Program-made: the position numbers and the translations under genes
The notes under the pieces: generated by a model
What the model saw: the letters and a program-made list of their open reading frames with translations, nothing else
Database searches by the model: none
What the model was told of the DNA's origin: nothing
Part shown: piece after piece, positions 55,701 to 64,000 of the stretch
Numbering within the stretch: position 1 is the first letter of the stretch
Layout of the letters: every line of letters starts with the position of its first letter
From: Branchiostoma lanceolatum
Taxonomy: Eukaryota; Chordata; Leptocardii; Amphioxiformes; Branchiostomatidae
Length of the DNA: 64,000 nt
Assembly: GCF_035083965.1 (NCBI RefSeq)
Contig: NC_089722.1
Location: forward strand, 25,917,081 to 25,981,080
Reading direction: 5' to 3'

Positions 55701-57897
55701 TGCGTAGTTATTACTTAAAAAGGGTTGAGGTCACCCTTTGATGTCTGTAAGCACCTCTCTGCTGCCATAACCCATAACCAATATAGAGTTGGTTCCAAGA
55801 AGCCTGCTTCAGTAGGGGTCACAGCACAGTACTTTTTAGGTGGAAGTTAGATATATCCCAACAATGATTACTGTAATGTTTTGTAACAACTTACCAGGTT
55901 TAAAAATAGGAATGTTCTTTTATGTAGAATTATTCAATCAGATATGTAGTGCTCATTGTATGTTTGTATCATTAGCTGATAAAAATTTCAAAGCAGTATT
56001 TCCAAAGCTAAAGAATATCGTGAAACAAAAACAGCATCTAACTTCTCTCCCTCTCTCTACCTTTTCCTAATGAAGGATGATGTCCCAGAGACTCCACCCA
56101 GCAACATGAAAGTCAAGGAGGGAAAACTGGACTACGAGGATGCAAGTTCAAAGGCAAATCGGGAGGAGTGGGAGGCCAGGAAGTTGGCGATCCTCATGAT
56201 CCCCAAGAAACGGAAAAGGCTCTTCGAGAAACTTTCCAAGAGGGAAAGGAGGAAGAAACATGAGGTAGGGAACTATAGACTATATATTGTAACAGGAGAA
56301 ATGTATAGAAATATTAATGTATTTTGATGTGCTTCTTTGCAATTTTGTGAAGAATCTAAGGCCCCCATTGGAGGACTTTGGTGCTTAAACGGAAACATTC
56401 TCCACCAAAGAAAAAATTGCCTAATGTTTCCATTTATAACAACCTATTTGTTTCATTTTATCATATTTGAAGTCTTTTTATCTTCGCCCAGAAGATGACC
56501 AGTACATTATGTGTTAAACTAGTCCGGACCCAAAAAAAAGATGTTTTGTAAACAAATCTCAGAATCCTTAACTCATTTGTAGGTTAAAATGACATTAGAT
56601 TTGTACTTGTTCTGATCCAAAAAAAGGGGCCTAAATTTAGATTCAAATTTTGAAATACAGGAACAGTCTACTAGTAACAGTCTACCCTTCTCCTATTCAA
56701 ACTGTTACCATAGTTACAAACACGTAGTTCTGTTGAAGTATTTAACAGTCAAGGGAATATGCTAAAACTATCTACTAGTCTGATGATGTTGCCATGTAAC
56801 CATATGTTATTTTGTGAAAACAATATGATACCCATGTGGCAATCAATAATGTGTTGGCATGCTCTATAGCATGTCAATCAGTACATTGTATGCCTGTAAT
56901 TAGATCAACTTTGTTGTAACCATCCTGTACCTCATTGGTGCCAAGATAATTGCTGTTTGTAGTGGTTTCCAGCTTCAGTTGGCTGGCCTCCTACTGTACA
57001 GTAAAGTACAGTGACTAGTCTTGCATTGCAATTGTATACATAATTGCTGCCTTGTGTGGTGTATTTTTGGGAAGTGAATTGATGGAGTATTGAACAGCCC
57101 CAGGGAGCCTTCATGTATAAAAGTGACTGCATCAAATGTAGATTATCTGGCTTTGCAACAGGAATTGATTTTCTTTACAGGAACACAAAAAGACTGATCA
57201 CCAGTCAGTAGAATTGGATGCTTTCCAGCTTTGAGAAAAACAAGAAGCTTTCATGTCGATATGGCGGTGCTGATAGTGGCAATTTTGTTTGGATTTACAG
57301 TTGTGAGGAATTGTAGGGTCATATTATTACATAGTATCAATGTACATATAAGTGCACATTGATCTCACTGGACTGCCCAAAATTGTGCCAGGAAATTTTG
57401 CCAACTTTGCGAATTTGTGCCAATTTTCCCTTGTGCATGGTCACACTGATGTGCAGGGCATTTGCATATGAAGCCAAGATGAGTCAAACAAAATGACCAT
57501 GCCTGGAATGTCACTATCTCAGTTTCAATACAAGATAACTTTTTGGAAATCGCAGTTGCCATTGAATTAAAAAACGATGTACAGTGATTAGAAAGTCATC
57601 AAAAAGATATTTGCATTGATAAGAGGAATGTTAATTGTTCCGTTCAAATTTGGGAAATGTGAATTTTTAGAAATTAAAAAATAATTGGCACCATTTTGTG
57701 CCACTTTGCAAATGCCTGGTGTAAATTTGCCGTAGTCTAGTGAGACACACACTTTAGCCTTTGCCATTTCATACATGATAGAGTAAAAACTGACATAACT
57801 TTGCATTTTTCAGGCAAAGAAACTTACAACCAAGCGAGAGGAGTTCGAAAAGAGCCAGAAGGACATGAAGAAGAAACAAAGGCTTAGTAACAAATAG
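41822..57897 (+). CDS. PES1: Pescadillo ribosome biogenesis factor 1
   Basis: Seventeen coding exons: 41822-41845, 42238-42317, 43503-43656, 43780-43889, 44564-44691, 45102-45145, 45577-45672, 45886-46002, 46486-46560, 47736-47828, 48464-48579, 49115-49240, 49762-49946, 50834-50923, 51606-51712, 56076-56264, 57814-57897. All join in phase to 605 aa (human 588). The pescadillo N-terminal domain shows [54 protein letters not shown] and [14 protein letters not shown] domain (about residues 325-420) has [18 protein letters not shown] and [14 protein letters not shown], ending [20 protein letters not shown]. An acidic Glu/Asp stretch and a Lys/Arg-rich tail follow. The protein is a nucleolar PeBoW-complex member needed for 60S subunit maturation. 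Eight introns' worth of structured repeats, read here as H/ACA snoRNAs, lie within it. Confidence 0.96.
42171..42198. repeat. Perfect 28-nt palindrome
   Basis: CAAGGAGGTTTTAT and its exact reverse complement meet at a TATATA centre, about 40 nt before PES1 exon 2. Possibly two transposon ends left back-to-back. Confidence 0.9.
42335..43165 (+). mobile_element. Truncated, frameshifted non-LTR retrotransposon (3' part of polymerase ORF)
   Basis: A first frame (about 42340-42640) reads [15 protein letters not shown] then [18 protein letters not shown]. After a frameshift near 42630 a second frame continues to the stop at 43078 ([38 protein letters not shown]). These are the usual C-terminal motifs of CR1/L2-type or related non-LTR proteins. 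The catalytic part is missing. Insertion is in PES1 intron 2, about 18 nt after the splice donor, in the same orientation. Confidence 0.85.
44824..44962 (+). ncRNA. H/ACA snoRNA, family I copy 1 (PES1 intron 5)
   Basis: 5' hairpin: GCACAC (44826) pairs GTGTGC (44881). The upper stem is AATTGTGGA with TCCATAGTT, capped by GATGT/ACATC. H box AGAAAA (44888-44893) lies 15 nt below the pocket. 3' hairpin: TTGAGAG pairs CTCTCAG, with an upper stem around TGACA/TGTCA. The terminal box is ATA (44957-44959) rather than ACA. Confidence 0.75.
45342..45480 (+). ncRNA. H/ACA snoRNA, family I copy 2 (PES1 intron 6)
   Basis: 5' hairpin: GCACAC (45344) with GTATGC (one mismatch), upper stem AATTGTGG/CCACAATT perfect over 8 bp. 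H box AGAAAA (45406-45411). 3' hairpin: TTGAGAG/CTCTGAG, then ACA (45475-45477) and three closing bases. The apical loop differs from copy 1 while the stem pairing is kept. Confidence 0.8.
47398..47531 (+). ncRNA. H/ACA snoRNA, family II copy 1 (PES1 intron 9)
   Basis: 5' hairpin: GCACACCAC (47400-47408) pairs perfectly with GTGGTGTGC (47448-47456); upper stem TGCAT/ATGCA. H box AGAGTA (47458-47463) lies 14 nt from the pocket. 3' hairpin: TGGGGG (47466) with CCCCCA (47519), upper stem GGTGCAGCC/GGCTGTGTC. ACA at 47526-47528 is 16 nt from the pocket. Confidence 0.82.
47853..47887 (+). repeat. CT dinucleotide microsatellite
   Basis: Uninterrupted (CT)n in PES1 intron 10, 25 nt after the donor. 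Confidence 0.95.
48005..48142 (+). ncRNA. H/ACA snoRNA, family I copy 3 (PES1 intron 10)
   Basis: GCACACTT (48007) pairs AAGTGTGC (ending 48066), upper stem AGTTG/CAACT. H box AGAGAA (48068-48073). 3' lower stem CTGGGAG/CTCTCGG, where C-G replaces T-G of other copies (a compensatory pair). ACA at 48137-48139. A degenerate extra 3' fragment (TGTTGTCATCAGAACC) follows near 48215. Confidence 0.83.
48704..48841 (+). ncRNA. H/ACA snoRNA, family I copy 4 (PES1 intron 11)
   Basis: GCACACTT (48706) pairs AAGTGTGC (ending 48765), AGTTG/CAACT upper stem, H box AGAGAA (48767-48772), 3' stem TTGGGAG/CTCTCTG, ACA at 48836-48838. The 3' pocket strands CCTCTTTG and TCAGAAC are identical to the other copies. 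Confidence 0.83.
50141..50286 (+). ncRNA. H/ACA snoRNA, family I copy 5 (PES1 intron 13)
   Basis: GCACACTT (50143) pairs AAGTGTGC (ending 50210). The 5' apical loop has an 8-nt insertion that still folds (GAAAG/CTTTC). H box AGAGAA (50212-50217), 3' stem TTGGGAG/CTCTCCG, ACA at 50281-50283. Confidence 0.83.
51111..51248 (+). ncRNA. H/ACA snoRNA, family I copy 6 (PES1 intron 14)
   Basis: GCACACTT (51113) pairs AAGTGTGC (ending 51172), AGTTG/CAACT, H box AGAGAA (51174-51179) 15 nt from the pocket. 3' stem TTGGGAG/CTCTCCG, ACA at 51243-51245, 14 nt below the 3' pocket. Confidence 0.84.
51303..51370. repeat. Small foldback element
   Basis: TTTGCGGTGGTTTT (51303-51316) and its exact reverse complement (51357-51370) form a 14-bp stem, extended by GTTTGC/GCAAAC. 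Related words (CTGCCGCGAACTTAAAATCA) recur to about 51445. A MITE-like remnant in PES1 intron 14. Confidence 0.75.
52288..52423 (+). ncRNA. H/ACA snoRNA, family II copy 2 (PES1 intron 15)
   Basis: Lower 5' stem GCACACCCCAAT with ATTGTGGTATGC (two mismatches in 12). H box AGATTA (52350-52355). 3' stem TGGGGG/CCCCCA with upper stem GGTGCAGCC/GGCTGTGTC. ACA at 52418-52420. The 3' hairpin is almost identical to the copy at 47398; the 5' arm is more diverged. Confidence 0.8.
54340..54900 (+). repeat. Probable interspersed repeat in PES1 intron 15
   Basis: The block opens AAAGGTGCCCTAAGTGATTT and ends near AGGGCCCTAATGTTGC, so the ends share a degenerate inverted motif. It includes a short open frame of no recognisable family. 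The remainder of the 4.4-kb intron (52424-56075) shows no gene. Confidence 0.3.
55643..55697 (+). repeat. GT dinucleotide microsatellite
   Basis: About 27 uninterrupted GT units in PES1 intron 15. Confidence 0.97.
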
Positions 57898-58155
57898 GTA
57901 TGATTCTTGTGCCACTAAGCAACTAAATATGTACAGGTTTAGCAACTTACATGTACATGTAAAGGTACGTGTACAACAACTGTTGTAAATACATGTAAGT
58001 GCTCATTGATGGAAGCAACACTGATGAAAAACTAAAGGATTGTTTGACGAGCACTGCGTCATTTACATGAAAGTGTTAATACTTTTGGAAAGAATTTTAT
58101 GTTCATTGATTTACGAGTTGTTTTTAGTTTTTGCTGACAGTTGATAGTTCTTATT

Positions 58156-58916
58156 ATGTTTAGCCATACCTAGTATGGCTCAACATATTGTTTTTGTTCA
58201 TGTTCTTCTCCTGCCATATCTTCAAATGGAATCTTCTCCGTCATTTTTGGGCCAAACGGCCTGAAATTTGGCATGTAGGTAAAGATGGCAAATACCCTCA
58301 TGCGATTTTTAAATTTTGTTGAAACAGGCCTTAAAATCATTTTTATGGAGGTTTTTTGGGGCATTTCTAGACAATTTTTATATTTTGGGCTCCTGTGCCC
58401 TGGTTTTGCAAGCAAGTGACTTGAAATTCGGTACAAGGGTGCCTTGAACATGTCCCGACAGGACTTCAATCACATTTCTGGTGTACATCACTTCAGAATG
58501 CTTCATTTTGGGGACTTTTGGGCCCATTTTCAGACCAAAAACATGCCAAAAGTGGTATCCCCGTTCCATGTTCTATTTGCTGCTGGCCAAGGAATCCATG
58601 TTCTATCTAAGGATCCCCGCGTTCCATTTGCTACTGGCCAAAGAACGCGTGTTCTATTTAGGTCACCTGAGGTCATATTGCAGGAGCACACGCAAGCCTT
58701 TGCAGTAAGAAGCTCTTGGGGTCTCGCAGAACTTGTAGAGAGAATTTTTTTGCACGGGTGATTTTGGAACAGTCAATTTATGCATCGGGAGGGAGATTGG
58801 CGAAGTATGATGCTCTCGCAAATGTTGCCTTTCTACATGCAGTTAATATTTCGATTTGCCCAGGTATTATTTTGGGACAGCCCACTTCTTGCATGGGGAG
58901 GAGTATGGCTAAACAT
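58156..58916. mobile_element. Non-autonomous DNA transposon, about 760 bp
   Basis: The ends ATGTTTAGCCATAC (58156-58169) and GTATGGCTAAACAT (58903-58916) are perfect 14-bp inverted repeats. A second, imperfect inverted motif (GCCATACCTAGTATGGC) sits at the left end. Open frames inside have no recognisable domain. It lies just 3' of PES1. Confidence 0.6.
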
Positions 58917-59064
58917 GCTGTATTTGCTCAGGGGCAAATGACGGCCTTTCTAGTTTTAATATCCAAATTTAAATGTCTAGATGATATATATCCATCTTAT
59001 ATTTCAGTTTCAAAATCTTGAGGCATTTTCCTTCCCTGACATACATGTAACCCTGAAGAAAGTA

Positions 59065-59162
59065 CTAATAAAACAGTCTAGTGCAGTTGAAGGACAGGCA
59101 CATGTTTCATGATTAATCAAACCGTACCTGACCTCTAACTGCACTAGACTGTGTTTTATTAG
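59065..59162. repeat. Foldback hairpin element
   Basis: A 24-nt left arm (59065-59088, CTAATAAAACAGTCTAGTGC and onward) and a right arm (59137-59162) are reverse complements apart from a 2-nt GT insertion, around a 48-nt loop. Both arms carry AATAAA or its complement. Between 59163 and 61690 I see no supported gene. Confidence 0.8.
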
Positions 59163-61689
59163 CACCCAGGAGGGAAAAACATTAGTGTAAATCTTTACTT
59201 GGGTAGAATTGTAATAACTTTGTTATCATTGCCGTAGGGTGCAAAGATATGCCACTGTTCTCAGGAGTGGTAATGTCGTTACATCCTTTCTTTTATGTAA
59301 CTTTAATCAAATAAAAGAAAAGAGACCATATGCTGCGGTAATTGTCATCTTACCTACATCTACCTCTCACCTCACCAGTCCCATAGCTATTCAGCAGCCA
59401 TAGGGGCAGCATAATGTTCAACATAAGTCTTATGTACAGTGGTGAAAAAGATAGGTAAAGATAACAGGTACATTGTATGATTCTACATGCTGTGATTCTT
59501 CATTGTATATTACACCAGAAACATGACTCAGAGTCTGTACAAGTGATAGATTAACATCAATTTACTGTAACAGTTGAATTTCACTTCATACACGTGGGTT
59601 AGATTTATACAACAATGTATAGTTATATTGTTTAAGATTTTTCTGTTAAGATGACCACAAAAATGTCACAATGTTAATACAGGAGTTTCCTATCATTAAA
59701 AGTCCTAGTACAAAGAATCTGTGCCCAAATATTTCATGAGGCTATCTATCCTTTCCATAATTACTTCTGCATCTAGGAATCCGATAAACATTAATGGGTG
59801 CTTGGCTGGTGCAAACAATTGCATGTGCGCGGCTTATTAATTTTTATAATGTTTTTAAATTTGTCAGAAATAATCCTGAGCAATTGCCCATGCATCTCTC
59901 AAATAATTGAGTCACAGTTCACCGATTGTTTTTCGCTTGTAGTTTATATCAAGTTTGATTAGGTTATTCTAGGAAAGTGGGTTTGTACCCTTGTGCTAAC
60001 TGTGGTCGCATGCTATTGAACATCAATCCAAGGATGTGAAGAAATTGGACATTTTTGACTTAAGAAGTCCTTGACAATCTGTAATGTTGAGCCCCAAACT
60101 GCATCATCTACCTTGTAAATTGAGACACTAAAACAGCAGCCGGCCATCATTCGGTTGGATGCACCTGAAATTAGGCAAAGGCATAATGGTGCACTTAAAT
60201 GTATTATAATGGCAACTGTATTCATGTTGCCATCTGTCTTATTGATAATTAGTGTTGTGAGCAATAATTAGATACTCTCACAGAGTCACCCAGATTAGCA
60301 TAATGTGGCAACACTGTCATTTGAATGATCTGACCCATTTATTGGAGCATTCTGTAATAAACCTCTTAGACTAAATCCTACAACTTACTAAGGGCACCCT
60401 CCAACAGCCAAAAAGATCAGTTTAGCACTTACATGTTGACAGAGCGTTATCTACAAATGTATGTTTGGGCCCCGGCACTATTTCTTGTACATAAATGTTA
60501 TGTCAACTGCCCAAAAATCTGTTGGAGTGATGTGTGAACAACATTTTTGCTTGTTATGATGGTTTTCTTCAGAATTTAACTATGTACTAAAACATGTGAT
60601 TTATCCAAATTACTCAGACTATTTGGCAATGAGTTTCATTGCAAGTGGACCTTTTGATGATATGAAGGAAAATGGATTATGAAAACTGTAAATGCACGAA
60701 ATGCCATTATCTCTAGTGTGTGGAGTGACAACCTTGGAGCGATTACTATCTGCAATAGCACACAAAAATCTACAAGAGGATTTAAAGTATGCAAAGGAAG
60801 GAGTGCTGAGATTCTGTGTGGACCCTTATTGCATGAGGATAAGATACATGTCTTATAAGAAATTCAGCAGCCCCATTTCCTGTAAGCTAATGACAGATGA
60901 AAAGATTCTGCGTGTGGAGCGTTTGTACGCACGATGAAAGACCTACCAAGCTGATTATCCTGATGATCTCAGCAGGTGGATTCACCGGGGACCAATCATT
61001 GTCCAGGTATGGCAACACTTAATTAGATGACTAAGCCCCTCTGTCCATAAAATGTATTGATTTAATGCTGATGGTAACTGATTGGTGCCACCAAAGTGTT
61101 GATTTGCACGGTGGGAACATCAGTACTAAGAAAAAGTCAGAAGGGGATTACAATGATGTGAAACAGTCTAATTCCATTATCCTACCACTTTCTTCATAGC
61201 TGAACCTCATCTTTCAGATTCCTTGAGAATTTTCTTCACCACAATCATTCACTAATATTATCATCAGCTAGAAATTGAGGAGGTGGGCCACTATGTGCTC
61301 TTCAGACATATCAAATCTCAAGTTATTTGAACCTCAAGGTTTGATAACTGCGCAGCCAATTTGCAAATGTCTAATTATGGTAGCAAATTGTCAATCAATC
61401 ATTGGTCAGGACAACGGGGGTATGCCTGAAATGATGGATTGATAGTACAACAGTACCAATTTTTCTCCTAACAAAGTGTAATAAGTTGCAACACAATTTG
61501 TGGCTTTCAGGCTATCAAGTCAGACAGGTATATGTTCGAAAGAGTTTGAAAGAAAGAGTGATATAACGGTATCATACATATGCTATTGGTAGTAGCAAAC
61601 CATGCAGCTACAGTAAACCAGGTATGGGGTTTCCAAGAAATGGGCAACCAGATATTCGATTTCAAACTTATTGTAGCTTTGAATGGCAT

Positions 61690-62559
61690 GACTGGTTTGT
61701 GTCCATGGTGCTGATTGTGTATCCCTGTCCCTGGTGCTGATTGTTTTCCTGCCCTGGTGCTATTGTGCTTCCCTGTGTTTCTCTGTCCCTGATGCTGACT
61801 GTGTTTCCCTGTCCCTGGTGCTGACTGTGTTTCCCTGTCCCTGGTTCTGACTGTGTTTCTCTGTCCCTGGTGCTGACTGTTTCCCTGTCCCTGGTGCTGA
61901 CTGTGTTTCCCTGTCCCTGGTGCTGATAGTGTTTCCCTGTCCCTGGTGCTGACAGCGTTTCCCTGTCCCTGATTCTGACTGTGTTTTCCTGGCCCTGACT
62001 GTTTCCCTGTCCCTGGTGCTGATAATGTTTCCCTGCCCCTGGTGCTGACTGTGTTTCCCTGCCCCTAGTGCTGATCGTGTTTTCCTGTCCCTTGTGCTGA
62101 CTGTTTCCCTGCCCCTAGGGCTGATTGTGTTTCCCTGTCCCTGGTGCTGGCTGTGTTTCCCTGCCCCTGGTGCTGACTGCGTTTCCCTGTCCCTGGTGCT
62201 GACTGTGTTTCCCTGCCACTGGTGCTGACTGCGTTCCCCGTCCCTGGTTCTGACTCTGTTTCCCTGTCCCTGGTGCTGACTGTGTTCCCTGCCCCTAGGG
62301 CTGATTGTGTATCCCTGTCCCTGGTGCTGATTGTTTTCCTGCCCTGGTGCTATGGTGCTTCCCTGTGTTTCTCTGTCCCTGATGCTGACTGTGTTTCCCT
62401 GTCCCTGATTCTGACTGTGTTTCTCTGTCCCTGGTGCTGACTGGTTTCCTATCCCTGGTTTTGACTGTGTTTCCCTGTCCCTGGTGCTGATAGTGTTTCC
62501 CTGTCCCTGGTGCTGACTGTGTTTTCCTGTCCCTGGTGCTGGCTGTGTTTCCCTGCCCC
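61690..62559 (+). repeat. 26-bp minisatellite
   Basis: Tandem GTGTTTCCCTGTCCCTGGTG + CTGACT units, period 26 bp with indels, more than 30 copies. The (C/T)-rich frames are repeat artefacts. It is interrupted at 62560 by a retrotransposon insertion. Confidence 0.93.
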
Positions 62560-64000
62560 TTTTTTTTATTTATTTATTTAACAACAGAAGAATATACAAG
62601 ACACGGAGGTGATGTACTCTAGCTAAAGCTAATATTAAACTTCACCTCTGGAAAAAAAATACAAGTTACATAGACAAGTACAATAGCAATGAGAAACAGC
62701 AATTGGGTCGTCCAATACAAGCAAGCTAACAAACAAACAAACAATGAATATATCAATATACCTGAACTAAGTTTTAAAACGTCTGCTTGATAAAATATAG
62801 TGCTGAGTCAAGCCTAAAATGTTACAGTTGAAATCATACGAAACAAAGGATGAACCTCTTAATAATAAATAAATGAAGGCTTGATCAGACAAAGTATCAA
62901 TATCAAGAATAGGGGCTAAAAGGTTCCGTAGGTTGCCCAGAAGGTAGAGTCTTTGTTGATTGTATATAGGGCAGTACAAAAGAAAATGAGCAACGCTTTC
63001 GCTTCGACATCCGCAAGTGCAGGCTGGACTTGTTGCTAAGTTGCGTGTAAATAAACTTAGGTTAAGACTGCACGTGCCGGTGCGAAGGCGTGTGAGGAGG
63101 GCGCAAGTGTACCGGGGGCCATGACTAAAATGTGAATAGAAAGGGGGACGTACTAATTTCACTAGATGTTTTTTAAACAACGAAAGATTTAAGGATCGAA
63201 CAGCTATACCAAGACCGTTCCAATGATGCGTTGCATAAGGAATAAAAGACTTTTGATATCGAGTTGTAGAGCAGAGCGGTATCCTTAGATTAAGTTTGTT
63301 GCGAAGATTATAAGAAGTAGAAATGGAGACTTCAGGAGGGATCAAATCCTTAAGATACTGGCGAGTATGGCCATGGACAATTTTGTAGAACATGATCAGA
63401 GAGTGAACGTGACGACGATCCGAAAGTTTTTCCCAACCTAATTCAGAAAGTAGCGAAGAATACGAAGACCCTCTTACAGCCCCTGAGACTGCAAGCGCGC
63501 ATTCGTATTGGACACGTTCTAATCGCTGGGAATCATATAAAGTACATCCATGCCAAATAATGTCAGCATATTCAAGGAGAGGACGAATAAAGGATTTATA
63601 AATAACATCAAGTACTGTTCGTGATAATCTGAATTTCAATTTGTTAAGAGTGGACACTCGTTTGGACGCCTTGCCAATCATATGAGAAATTTGTGTTTCC
63701 CATGACAAGGTGGACGTAAGAAAAGTCCCTATATGCTTGTGGGTTTTGACTGATTTGATAACACAGTTATCAAGAAGAAGAGGGGGGTGGTCGGGAGGAT
63801 TTGATTTCTTAGAAAAACACATTTCTTCAGTCTTTAAAGGGTTTAGGTTCATAAGCCATGTTGAAGACCAAAATGATATCTTCCTAAGATCAGTATTGAG
63901 TCGATCAGCTGTAACGTTAGGATCTTCCACAATGTCCAATAATGAACTATCGTCAGCAAATAAAAAAGGGCATGTAACTAGACCGTCCACCATGTCATTA
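62560..64000 (-). mobile_element. Non-LTR retrotransposon, 3' end with polymerase ORF C-terminus (continues past the window)
   Basis: The minus-strand ORF is open from about 64000 to the stop at 62767 (408 residues in view). It carries the catalytic FADD of reverse transcriptase (FLFADDSSLLDIVED), thumb-region motifs (STWLMNLNPLKTEEM, HKHIGTFLTSTLSWETQI, FIRPLLEYADIIW, LERVQYECALAVSG) and a C-terminal Cys-His motif (CTCGCRSESVAHFLLYCP). The 3' UTR is about 200 nt and ends in a short TAAA repeat (plus-strand TTTATTTATTTATTTA at 62565). The frame is intact here, which suggests recent insertion. Clade is not determined; CR1/L2/Rex-like groups are possible. Confidence 0.9.

Noticed and set aside
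60692..60937. 81-codon frame in the gene-poor tail
   Set aside because: No domain, weak codon bias and no splice context that supports it.

Overview
This looks like a window of a cephalochordate (amphioxus, Branchiostoma-like) nuclear genome. The reasons are intron-rich animal genes with GT-AG splice sites, deuterostome-type orthologues (LRRC43, MAPK7/ERK5, GUSB, PES1), short AT-rich introns full of small inverted-repeat elements, a tRNA-derived SINE and two non-LTR retrotransposon pieces. The species call is inference. Gene models were spliced by hand: every coding junction was checked for GT-AG ends and for phase, and protein families were recognised by eye.

Layout. 1-7 kb: a tandem array of three short paralogous ORFs (28-30 codons). 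Each would encode one hydrophobic helix, and each stop codon is followed within 42 nt by a splice donor; two copies also share a duplicated 3' UTR block. 8.5-10 kb: an unrecognised intronless 117-codon gene. 10.3-20.1 kb (+): LRRC43, 15 coding exons, with an RFX X-box-like site just upstream of the start. 22.8-24.4 kb (-): a small bHLH-leucine-zipper factor. 25.7-31.6 kb (+): MAPK7, with the whole kinase domain in one exon. 32.1-41.6 kb (-): GUSB (lysosomal beta-glucuronidase), with one internal exon present as two intact, same-phase versions that cannot be used together. 41.8-57.9 kb (+): PES1 (pescadillo), 17 coding exons, sharing a 207-bp divergent promoter with GUSB. 58-64 kb: a gene-poor tail with a TIR element, a foldback, a 26-bp minisatellite and the 3' end of a non-LTR retrotransposon running off the window.

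The most notable signals are RNA and small-peptide features. PES1 introns contain eight repeated blocks of about 135-145 nt, one per intron. They fold as H/ACA snoRNAs: two hairpins, an H box (ANANNA), a terminal ACA or ATA, and pockets 14-16 nt from the boxes. They form two families, six copies and two copies. PES1 itself acts in 60S ribosome biogenesis, so host gene and guide RNAs would serve the same pathway. The other two highlights are the micropeptide array and the duplicated GUSB exon.
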